This document shows positions 26,876 to 34,239 of a stretch of 64,000 bases of DNA, in pieces; positions within the stretch are counted from its first letter, which is position 1; each line of letters starts with the position of its first letter. Both the position numbers and the translations under genes were made by a program. A model generated the notes under the pieces. It was not told where the DNA came from, searched no databases, and worked only from the letters and a program-made list of their open reading frames with translations. Location: contig CALFWO010000007.1 of the NCBI GenBank assembly GCA_937928045.1, positions 38,584-102,583 on the forward strand, written 5' to 3'. The DNA is from an uncultured Saprospiraceae bacterium (GTDB lineage Bacteria; Bacteroidota; Bacteroidia; Chitinophagales; Saprospiraceae).

Positions 26876-27039
26876 TTGGTGAAATTAGTTTTTTTCCAGT
26901 AAAGCTTACTACTTTTATCATACGACCTTGACAAACCGATGTTTCTGATCTTCACTACAATAATTCCAATTATCTTGAAATCAACAATCCTCTTCATGCA
27001 GCAATATCCCCTCAAGAAAACAAGGAATTCAGACTATTA

Positions 27040-27071
27040 TTTGACTATTAAAACTAATAGACTTAAACTTG
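27040..27071 (+). promoter_or_regulatory. Bacteroidota-type promoter for the DUF6428 gene
   Basis: A -33 box TTTG at 27040-27043 and a -7 box TAAACTTG at 27064-27071 are 20 bp apart. The -7 box has one departure from TAnnTTTG. The start codon follows 26 bp later, a normal distance. Confidence 0.5.
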
Positions 27072-27097
27072 TGTTGATAATCTAAAGCCTACTTATT

Positions 27098-27565
27098 ATG
27101 ACCATCGATTCAATAAAGTCAATCCTTTCTGATCTTGAAACCATCGCTTTTGAATTGCCGGATGGCAGCTTGGTCCCAAATCATTTTCATGTAACTGAGG
27201 TAGGTAAAATATCCAAAGATTTTATCGATTGCGGTGGAGTTCGGAGGCAAGAAGTAGTAGCCAATTTTCAATTGTGGAATGCCGATGATTATGATCACAG
27301 ATTACATCCTGAAAAACTGGTAAGTATTATTGAAATGTCTCAGAAGGTCCTTGACATTGGAGATCTGCCCATAGAAGTAGAATATCAAGGCACTACCATT
27401 GGTAAATTTGGATTAGATTTCAACGGAAAAAATTTTTTGCTGACCAACAAACACACTGATTGTTTGGCGAAAGATAATTGCAATGTTCCAGTACCCAAAG
27501 AAAAAGTAAGTCTAGGTAGCCTTCCTATCTCTGGCAGTTGTACGCCAGGATCAGGCTGCTGTTAA
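27098..27565 (+). CDS. DUF6428 family protein with C-terminal cysteine cluster
   Basis: The 155-aa protein carries the DUF6428 pattern: FELPDGSLVPNHFHVTEVG, FIDCGGVRRQE, NFQLWNADDYDHRLHPEKL and LPIEVEYQG. The paired His near the start and the DYDHRLHP motif look like a metal site. The end is cysteine-rich (CLAKDNC and SCTPGSGCC). In other Bacteroidota these genes often lie beside ArsR regulators and arsenate reductases. None is present here, so this copy is solitary, and a metal or arsenic link is only an inference. A plausible promoter is at 27040-27071. Confidence 0.75.
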   Translation: MTIDSIKSILSDLETIAFELPDGSLVPNHFHVTEVGKISKDFIDCGGVRRQEVVANFQLWNADDYDHRLHPEKLVSIIEMSQKVLDIGDLPIEVEYQGTTIGKFGLDFNGKNFLLTNKHTDCLAKDNCNVPVPKEKVSLGSLPISGSCTPGSGCC

Positions 27566-27699
27566 TATCGATTTATGAGTATCTAGCTGTAAAAGAGGAT
27601 AGCAAAGACAAATCAATAAATTTTTGATTACAAAAACCTTCTTCGAGGCATCAAGCTTCCTTTTTTCTTAAAGTTTCGTTCTATGATTAAATTGAAATT

Positions 27700-28914
27700 A
27701 TGAAGAAGGTAATTTTAAATCTGATGATAATCCTTTTCCTTGTTTCTTGCAAGCAGACTAGCGATTTACCTTTAGTGCCCAGCACTGACCAATTCACCTT
27801 CTTTTTCACATCAAGCAATCCAAATTATATTTCTATTAACGACAATACAACAGGAGCGTTGATTGGTACGATTACCCCAAAGATAAATACAGAACATGTA
27901 TTTCAAATTCCTTTGAATCACAAGGCCGACACTTACACTGTCAGCTTTATCTACGATACTTCTCAATCTTATTTTGATGGTCCCGTTCAAGTCGAAAGTT
28001 TTAGAGATGTAAAACCTACAGATTATAGAATACAAAACATGCCGAGTACTCCTGCCTATACCTATCGAAAATTGCAGTATACCCCAGCAGAAATGATTGA
28101 TTCTATTCACAACAGAACTGCTGCATATTTTAGAGATGGCATGACTGAATTAATTGTCAAAGAAAATGAACCACCAGTTTCTGAAGTGTTTATAAAACTA
28201 AAAGGTGAAGACGATTTTAGATACCATTACATCGATGATTTAAATTTCTTTTCAGAAACAGAAGTATCAGTAACTGAATTACCTATTGTACCAGAGATCA
28301 AAACTGTTGAACTGGACGACAATGTTAGATCCGGAAGTGTTCAGATGTATTTAAAGCAAGCCGATCAAGAAAACTGGCGACTCATGGGGAATTATTACCA
28401 CAAACATTTAGAGAATCGTAGTTTTTCTATTCCAATAATTGGCAACCAAGATTTTATTTACCACGGATATTACTTCGGAGAAAGTACTCCATATGCCGGA
28501 AGCTTTTGCTCAAAAGTATTGCCTGAAAAACTAAGTGTTATCGACTTCGAATATGAATTAATAAATGGCAGCTTAGATCAGTTCGAAATTCAATCTGTGA
28601 ATTCCGATATCGTAAATTATAAATTTAGATTAGTCGATTATAGTCAATGGAATATCATCGATGATGTCAGCAACGGAACAGCAATAAAAAGACCGCAATT
28701 TGACTCCGTGGTTTTAGAACAATTCCCTTCCTTGGGAGAATTGGCTGTTTTAAATGATTTGACATTAACCTATATGGATGTCGACAACAGTATTGACTAT
28801 CAAAAATTGATAAAACCGAGAAGAAGAATACTCGGCTTTGGTTTTGAATTCTTAAACCCCTACCAGGGCGACGACATCATTCCATATTATCAGTCCGTTA
28901 ATATAAAGTTATAA
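27700..28914 (+). CDS. Putative lipoprotein of unknown function
   Basis: The 404-aa protein has a lipoprotein signal (ILFLVSC, Cys 17) and a beta-rich body. The first section (FFFTSSNPNYISINDNTTGALIG and a following FQIPLNH) resembles a small DUF4397-like or carboxypeptidase-type fold, but I cannot assign a family with confidence. There are repeated charged YxxP stretches and no membrane helix. It stands alone, 134 bp after the DUF6428 stop, and should be anchored in the outer membrane. The AT-rich 130-bp tail before the next gene shows no terminator. Confidence 0.6.
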   Translation: MKKVILNLMIILFLVSCKQTSDLPLVPSTDQFTFFFTSSNPNYISINDNTTGALIGTITPKINTEHVFQIPLNHKADTYTVSFIYDTSQSYFDGPVQVESFRDVKPTDYRIQNMPSTPAYTYRKLQYTPAEMIDSIHNRTAAYFRDGMTELIVKENEPPVSEVFIKLKGEDDFRYHYIDDLNFFSETEVSVTELPIVPEIKTVELDDNVRSGSVQMYLKQADQENWRLMGNYYHKHLENRSFSIPIIGNQDFIYHGYYFGESTPYAGSFCSKVLPEKLSVIDFEYELINGSLDQFEIQSVNSDIVNYKFRLVDYSQWNIIDDVSNGTAIKRPQFDSVVLEQFPSLGELAVLNDLTLTYMDVDNSIDYQKLIKPRRRILGFGFEFLNPYQGDDIIPYYQSVNIKL

Positions 28915-29044
28915 GTTACCTTAATATGTTAAAGTTCGTTACCCACACAGCCACATAAACAATAATGCCGTTAATTAGTCAACTGAACTTAAAACCTCTC
29001 CTACTTGATTCTTAGGAAATTGACTAGGATACAATCCAAAGCAT

Positions 29045-29872
29045 ATGAAAAAAATAATTCTCTCCCTACTCGCCAGTGGCTTAATTTTTACGGCATATTC
29101 GCAATCAGCTCCAGGAAAATGGATGATCAAAAAGGTCGGAATCAGTCTCGGACATGATATGGACATGATCAAAGACATGGATGCCGACTTCATGATTGGA
29201 ACAGGAATAAATACAGAAAATTCTGTATTTTTAAATAGAGATTTCCCTGCCCAAGACCTTTACGGTGGATTTTGTGAAAACCCTCACATAAGAGGTTTTG
29301 TCACTTTAGGCTTGCCAGGAGAAGATCGTTTTAACGTTGAATTCGATGTCAATGCTATATTCAATAGATGGGATGGATTATACTATTGGGACCACAATGG
29401 ATCGTATGATCACTTAAGCATTAACTCGGAGAGCAACGAAGTCAATCTCGGAATGACGATCAATCGACAACTGAATGTTACCAGATGGTTTAATATATAT
29501 GGAGGAGTTGGGACCAATGCCGGGTATGCCTTTGGACAAGATCTCTACATTTATGGTTCCGGTACTGCGCAGGCAGATAACAACCTAGACAGAAGTACAT
29601 CGGACATCTGGATGGCTGACCCTTACATGGAAAGCCTTCAAGAGAGTTACGATGTTACTGACGCTTTCACGCAGAGATTATTTGCAACTACAGGATTTGG
29701 AATCGAACTTTTCCGACGTGTAGAACTAGGTCTACATTTCACCAGAGGAATCGGATATAGAAAGCATTTTGGATCAGCTGCAAAAACAGTTAATCTTCAT
29801 TCAGCAGCACTTAGAGCAAACTGGCTGTTGGGAAGCACAAAGTGTTGTACAAAAAAGGTGGTTTCTTACTAA
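29045..29872 (+). CDS. Exported protein, probable outer-membrane barrel, unknown function
   Basis: The 275-aa protein has a signal peptide (cut after FTAYSQ) and alternating strands rich in Gly and aromatic residues (FNIYGGVGTNAGYAFG, LRANWLL). Several acidic loops contain Asp/Met repeats (DMDMIKDMDADF) and the end has a CC pair (STKCCTKKVVSY). A barrel architecture is likely from the pattern, although the last residue is Tyr rather than a strict terminal Phe strand. No family is recognised. A strong terminator follows at 29906-29944. Confidence 0.62.
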   Translation: MKKIILSLLASGLIFTAYSQSAPGKWMIKKVGISLGHDMDMIKDMDADFMIGTGINTENSVFLNRDFPAQDLYGGFCENPHIRGFVTLGLPGEDRFNVEFDVNAIFNRWDGLYYWDHNGSYDHLSINSESNEVNLGMTINRQLNVTRWFNIYGGVGTNAGYAFGQDLYIYGSGTAQADNNLDRSTSDIWMADPYMESLQESYDVTDAFTQRLFATTGFGIELFRRVELGLHFTRGIGYRKHFGSAAKTVNLHSAALRANWLLGSTKCCTKKVVSY

Positions 29873-29905
29873 AAGAAAACATTATTTCAATTTATATTGA
29901 TAAAA

Positions 29906-29944
29906 CAAAAAAGTCTTGGTTCTTATGGAGCCAAGACTTTTTTG
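29906..29944 (+). terminator. Rho-independent terminator after the gene at 29045
   Basis: A perfect 14-bp inverted repeat (CAAAAAAGTCTTGG / CCAAGACTTTTTTG) with an 11-base loop ends in a T-run, 34 bp beyond the stop codon. Confidence 0.9.
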
Positions 29945-29981
29945 TTGCTTTGAATATGATTTAAATTCTTTTCGCTTCATT

Positions 29982-30168
29982 TGGGCATCCCCACTCCTGC
30001 TTAAATCAGCACAAGTCGGTCGCTACGATTCGCAGCTCGCTATTCGCTCGGTCCTTCCTTTGTCGGACTTCCACAAAGTGGACCTACTCCTCATCGCTGA
30101 TGCACTCTCGGGTAATATTCATTAAGCTTTCAGTTGATCAGCGATACTTTGATAATTATCGATGATGG
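29982..30168 (+). repeat. Intergenic repeat, copy A (left direct repeat; core 30013-30168)
   Basis: The 156-bp core 30013-30168 matches 31881-32036 with six differences and no gaps. The last 47 bases copy the 3' end and stop of the membrane-protein gene at 31990. The left extension (29982-30012) is shared in part with copy C but not with copy B. The core holds a small palindrome (TCCACAAAGTGGA). Confidence 0.9.
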
Positions 30169-30191
30169 TTTAGAACGAACAATTGATAATA

Positions 30192-31748
30192 TCACAGTTT
30201 TAATAATGAGCGTGACAACAACCCATTATAATGTTTCCCAATCGAATTGCCTTTGAAAATTAGAAGATCATCAGTTAGCAATAAGAAACTAGAAGACACT
30301 CGAATTTTATTTTCTCTATCAACATTAATCGTATTATTAAATTTAATCTCGCCGCTAGAATCTAAAACCAATAGATCAAAATATCCACCACCTTTACTTA
30401 TATCCCTTTCTTTTCTTTCTGACTTCTTTTTAAAGTCAACGAATGTTATAAAAGCGTGGTTCTCATCTCGTCTTAAAATCGAATTATAAAAGTTAGCATT
30501 AGTTTGATAGTTCTTTCGAACAAAGTGAGTCTCTTTAAAATTTCCTTTTACATCAATCATCGTTGTTACAATGTCACCCCAGAATTGAGCGCTTTGACCT
30601 TGTCCATTACCTATATCAACCCAATTGAATTCACCTGCAAATAATACATTACCGTTTTCAAATCCAACAACATCTATCATTCTAAATTCATGATTTCTAA
30701 AGCTGTTGTTCTTTACTTTTTTATATTTATTAGGATGCGCATCCAAAGGAATTTCAGAAAAAAGATTGCAGGTAATTTTTGATTTAGTTTTTGCCAGTCC
30801 AGCTTCAAAGATGAAATTTCCAGTAATATGCCCTCTAGCTTTTCCATAATAACCTCCAACTGTTGTTTTCCCGTTGTTCAGGCCTTTTACAAATGAAGCA
30901 TTATAAATTATTCGCTCATCGTTCAAGTTAACAACAATGTTCTCAGTATCCGATTCTGAAACCACTAGAATTTTGTAAGAATACCCAAAAGAATTTGCAG
31001 GGATACTACTATCCGAAGATTTATGCATCAGCAAGACAAAGACTTTCCCATTATTATCGACAAAAATATCCACGAAATGATTCTTTTCTTTCTTATCCCC
31101 GAGCACAATTGTCTTTTCCCAATTCTTATTTAAGTCTGCATCGAAGGAAGCCACCAGAATCTTTTTTTCTTTATGGATGAGATCATCTGCAAGTATATTA
31201 TAAAAACCCACGGCAGATTTATTTGGACTAACTCCCCACTCTCCAATTGGATAATCATCTTCAAAAGACTTGCGCTGGGTTGAGGGACTATTTTGACCCT
31301 TTGTTCTTCCACAGAGCTCTAATTTTTGATCATGAAATATTTTCTTGTTATCAATATTTAAATCTTTCTGTTTAAAGTTATAGAGAGTTAATTTTTCTTG
31401 ATTCTCATCAAATTCTCCGGAAATGAAAAAATTACCTGAAGTAGTTGAAACTACATAGTGCATATTAATAAAACATTCATCACAAGATGACTCTAGCGTA
31501 CTGCTTCCTAACTCATTATTTTCTCGATCAGTAAAAGAAATATTCCATTTGTCTTGAACATCCTGTTTGTATATAAAATGGTCATCAAAATGTCCAATGA
31601 GATAAGGCCTATCATCAACATATGCCGGTTCCCAATCAATCTTCGGACTCTGAACTTGACCATATGAAATAGTCAGAAGAGATAGTGAAAAACATACTGA
31701 AAGAAGTCTTTTACCTATTTTGTTGATTGTTTTACTGTTAATTTTCAT
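30192..31748 (-). CDS. Exported protein of unknown function, bounded by direct repeats
   Basis: The 518-aa protein has a long signal peptide (cut near residue 31, TISYGQ/V) and a beta-rich body rich in Lys, Asn and Asp. Repeated units such as YDDRPYLIGHFDDHFIYKQD, GNFFISGEFDENQEKLTLYN and NGNVLFAGEFNWVDIG suggest several blades of a beta-propeller. I cannot name a family, and no T9SS sorting domain or lipobox is seen. The gene is the only content of the segment between two near-identical 156-bp repeats, so it looks like an inserted piece of DNA. Its codon composition appears more AT-rich than neighbouring genes by eye. Confidence 0.65.
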   Translation of the reverse strand: MKINSKTINKIGKRLLSVCFSLSLLTISYGQVQSPKIDWEPAYVDDRPYLIGHFDDHFIYKQDVQDKWNISFTDRENNELGSSTLESSCDECFINMHYVVSTTSGNFFISGEFDENQEKLTLYNFKQKDLNIDNKKIFHDQKLELCGRTKGQNSPSTQRKSFEDDYPIGEWGVSPNKSAVGFYNILADDLIHKEKKILVASFDADLNKNWEKTIVLGDKKEKNHFVDIFVDNNGKVFVLLMHKSSDSSIPANSFGYSYKILVVSESDTENIVVNLNDERIIYNASFVKGLNNGKTTVGGYYGKARGHITGNFIFEAGLAKTKSKITCNLFSEIPLDAHPNKYKKVKNNSFRNHEFRMIDVVGFENGNVLFAGEFNWVDIGNGQGQSAQFWGDIVTTMIDVKGNFKETHFVRKNYQTNANFYNSILRRDENHAFITFVDFKKKSERKERDISKGGGYFDLLVLDSSGEIKFNNTINVDRENKIRVSSSFLLLTDDLLIFKGNSIGKHYNGLLSRSLLKL

Positions 31749-31880
31749 CGCTTAAATTTTAAAATTCAAAAACTGCAATAATAAAAGTAAAGATAGTGTT
31801 TGAACTGTAAAAATTAAAGACTCGTAATTTAAGTTTAGCATTTGACTCAACTGAACATCCCGATTTGCGCTACATTACAA

Positions 31881-32036
31881 AAGTCGATCACTGCGATTCG
31901 CAGCTCGCTATTCGCTCGATCGTTCCTTTGTCGGACTTCCACAAAGTGGACCTACTCCTCATCGCTGATGCACTCCCGGGTAATATTCATTAAGCTTTCA
32001 GTTGATCAGCGATACTTTGATAATTATCGATGATGG
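31881..32036 (+). repeat. Intergenic repeat, copy B (right direct repeat)
   Basis: This is the second copy of the 156-bp sequence at 30013-30168. Bases 31990-32036 are the genuine 3' coding end of the membrane-protein gene on the minus strand, and the rest is non-coding. The repeats lie 1868 bp apart, measured start to start. Confidence 0.9.
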
Positions 32037-32577
32037 CTTGAACTTTTTGGTCCGTAGACTTTTCCCACTTGGGCTTTAATATAAACCAGCAGGCTGCAAA
32101 CCAAAGGAATACGGAGGAATAGGCTACGATCATTAGCACTATATTATCTTCAGTTATTTCATAAAGATAGATGGCCATTCCAACCATGATAATCAAGAAA
32201 TAAGTTATCATGAATCTTTTAGAACCCGCTGCAACATTCTTTCTATAATTAATCCATTGTTGAACGTATAATTTAGAATCTTTGCTCGTATCACTTACTG
32301 TGGGAATTTGATTTCGCATGTAAAGCAAATACACAACAGCGACAAACATACAGAAGCCCATAGCCAATATAGAATATTGTGTCATAGCATATTTAAATGG
32401 TATTAAATACATTATCATAACAAACACAACAATGGCAAACAGCAATCCCACCACTCCCGTTAATAATTTTAAAGACAACTTGGATCGACTTTGTTTAACC
32501 TCCCTTAGCAGTTCATTTACACCTGGCAGATTATTGGCTTTTTGATTTTTCCAGCTATTTTTTAATTCATCAAACAT
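31990..32577 (-). CDS. Four-helix membrane protein, likely partner of the ECF sigma factor
   Basis: The 195-aa protein has a short soluble N-terminus (MFDELKNSWKNQKANNLPG), four predicted membrane helices (about 39-60, 66-87, 120-140, 145-168) and a C-terminal soluble tail. It starts four bases after the sigma-factor stop and is the last gene of the operon, the usual place for a cognate anti-sigma or sensing protein. It lacks a recognisable zinc-binding anti-sigma domain, so this role is inferred from context only. The end of the gene is copied in repeat A. Confidence 0.7.
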   Translation of the reverse strand: MFDELKNSWKNQKANNLPGVNELLREVKQSRSKLSLKLLTGVVGLLFAIVVFVMIMYLIPFKYAMTQYSILAMGFCMFVAVVYLLYMRNQIPTVSDTSKDSKLYVQQWINYRKNVAAGSKRFMITYFLIIMVGMAIYLYEITEDNIVLMIVAYSSVFLWFAACWFILKPKWEKSTDQKVQAIIDNYQSIADQLKA

Positions 32578-32581
32578 ATCT

Positions 32582-33040
32582 CTAAGATTTAAACTTTTTA
32601 GTTAATACTTCTTTAATGCGGTGAATTCTCACCCGAATATTTCCATTACTCATGCCCAACACTTCTGCAATTTCTGCCTGTGGAATTTCTTCCAACTCCA
32701 TAGATATAATCAAGCGATCTACTTCTGGCAATTCATTTATAAACTTTCTTAGCTGTAGTATTTTAAGATTCACTTCTATTTCAGGAGCTGATATCTCCAT
32801 ATTTATTTCTGAAGTTTTTTCTTTGCTGTTTTTCTTTAATTGCTTCAAACAATTGTTGACTGCAATTCTGTATATCCATGTACCAACACTTGCTTCCCCT
32901 CTAAATTTGTCAAGATTTTTCCAAACTGCGATAAATGTATCCTGAAGAATATCCTTGGCCCAACTTTCATCGTTGGTATAACCTATACAGAGCCTATAGA
33001 TCTGTTGGTTATATTGATGATATATTTTTTTAAAGTCCAT
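32582..33040 (-). CDS. ECF-type RNA polymerase sigma factor
   Basis: The 152-aa protein shows region 2 (YNQQIYRLCIGYTNDESWAK, DILQDTFIAVWKNLDKFRGE, GTWIYRIAVNNCL) and region 4 (LPEVDRLIISMELEEIPQAE, IAEVLGMSNGNIRVRIHRIK) of the sigma-70 ECF family. There is no signal peptide or extra domain. It lies between an exported hydrolase gene and a membrane protein gene, with gaps of four bases on both sides, so the three form one operon. It probably directs an envelope-related regulon. Confidence 0.92.
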   Translation of the reverse strand: MDFKKIYHQYNQQIYRLCIGYTNDESWAKDILQDTFIAVWKNLDKFRGEASVGTWIYRIAVNNCLKQLKKNSKEKTSEINMEISAPEIEVNLKILQLRKFINELPEVDRLIISMELEEIPQAEIAEVLGMSNGNIRVRIHRIKEVLTKKFKS

Positions 33041-33044
33041 TGAT

Positions 33045-33881
33045 TTATTTCTTTAGAAAATCAGTCAATTCTTTCCCATACCACTCTGGTGCATCATACA
33101 TAATGAAATGCAATCCTTTTGGAGCAAAAACCAACTGCGCCTTTTCCAATTTTTCATATTGCTTAGCAATCTTTGGCTCCAGAGGAGCGAAGGGCGCTTC
33201 TAGTAAAACCAAAGCAGGACATTTCACATTCTCCAACTGATCACGTAAATCTACGTTAGACAGTTGACAAAATATTTTACCCAATGTTGCTCGATCTGAA
33301 TCTAATGCCCAACCGACAATTTGATCATGATGTTCCGAGTTACTACTCATATAGGCAACCATCGATCTTTGCATCATTTCGAATTGTTCTGAAGACTGAT
33401 TGGTCATTCTATCTATAGCTGCTGTACAATTTAAGGATTGTTGTTTTTCGAATCCTGGATTATTCAAAGCAGAAAGACAAGGAAGCGCATCGACCACTAC
33501 GATCTCTTTTACAATTTCCGGATAAGCACTTGCTATATCTAACGCCATCATACCACCTAGGCTATGACCAATAATGGATGTATTCTTTATTTCCAGCTTC
33601 AGGATATAATTTGCGATCTCAGTTCTCCAACTTGTCCAATCTGGGGTGCCTGAAGTGGGTGTTCCAGCGAATCCAGCCATTGTCAATACATGACAAGTAT
33701 GCGTCTCTTTAAGTCCATCCACAGTAGAATTCCAAACTTCTCCTGAGCAAGAGAATCCTGGGATTAGAACTACATGATTTTGAGCTTCTCCAATAACTTC
33801 TACATCAAAAGCCGGAGCAGACTGCGCGAATGCGAATTGAGTAATAAAGCAGCAAACAATTAATAATTTGATTTTTTTCAT
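33045..33881 (-). CDS. Exported alpha/beta hydrolase
   Basis: The 278-aa protein has a signal peptide (ending AFAQ/S) and an alpha/beta-hydrolase fold: oxyanion segment LIPGFSCSG, nucleophile elbow GHSLGG (Ser 107), VDALPCL, and a late catalytic His in KGLHFIMYD. The likely acid is in the ALVLLEAPFAPLEP region or nearby and is not certain. The substrate cannot be deduced; ester hydrolysis is the family default. It is the first gene of the operon with the sigma factor and membrane protein, an uncommon pairing that may link a periplasmic enzyme to sigma control. Confidence 0.85.
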   Translation of the reverse strand: MKKIKLLIVCCFITQFAFAQSAPAFDVEVIGEAQNHVVLIPGFSCSGEVWNSTVDGLKETHTCHVLTMAGFAGTPTSGTPDWTSWRTEIANYILKLEIKNTSIIGHSLGGMMALDIASAYPEIVKEIVVVDALPCLSALNNPGFEKQQSLNCTAAIDRMTNQSSEQFEMMQRSMVAYMSSNSEHHDQIVGWALDSDRATLGKIFCQLSNVDLRDQLENVKCPALVLLEAPFAPLEPKIAKQYEKLEKAQLVFAPKGLHFIMYDAPEWYGKELTDFLKK

Positions 33882-34048
33882 GACTTTAGGTTTTAAATTT
33901 TTCTCTTTAGAGTCACGAAAAGAAGGGAATGTTACAGATTGAGAAATTTAATTGAAAATTATTTATTGAACAATTCAATTGTCTTGTAGGAAGGCTTTGT
34001 TACCGTGAGAAAAAGTAAGCATTATTGTCGTGAGATAAAACTACGGAG

Positions 34049-34173
34049 TGCATTAGCGATGAGGAGCAGGTTCACCTTTGGTGGAAGTCCGCCCCAATCG
34101 GACCGAGCGAATAGCGAGCTGCGTATCGTAGCGACCTTTCTGTACTGGCATTTGCGATGAAAAGGGGAATGCC
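34049..34173 (-). repeat. Intergenic repeat, copy C (inverted, more diverged)
   Basis: The segment corresponds to the reverse complement of copy A over about 125 bp. Its best-kept part is GACCGAGCGAATAGCGAGCT with its flanks, plus a GCGATGAGGAG block and GGAAGTCCG. It lies in the 358-bp gap between the hydrolase operon and the S74 adhesin gene, with nothing else identifiable there. Confidence 0.75.
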
Positions 34174-34239
34174 CAATAAAAAGAACGCAACAGAAAACTA
34201 TCCTGCCGCGCTCATTTATGCAAAATAAAAATTTTTAAA

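Noticed and set aside
30001..30125. Plus-strand frame (SVLPLSDFHKVDLL-type peptide) inside repeat A
   Set aside because: The same string appears in repeat B and (reversed) in C, so it is repeat-derived, not a gene.
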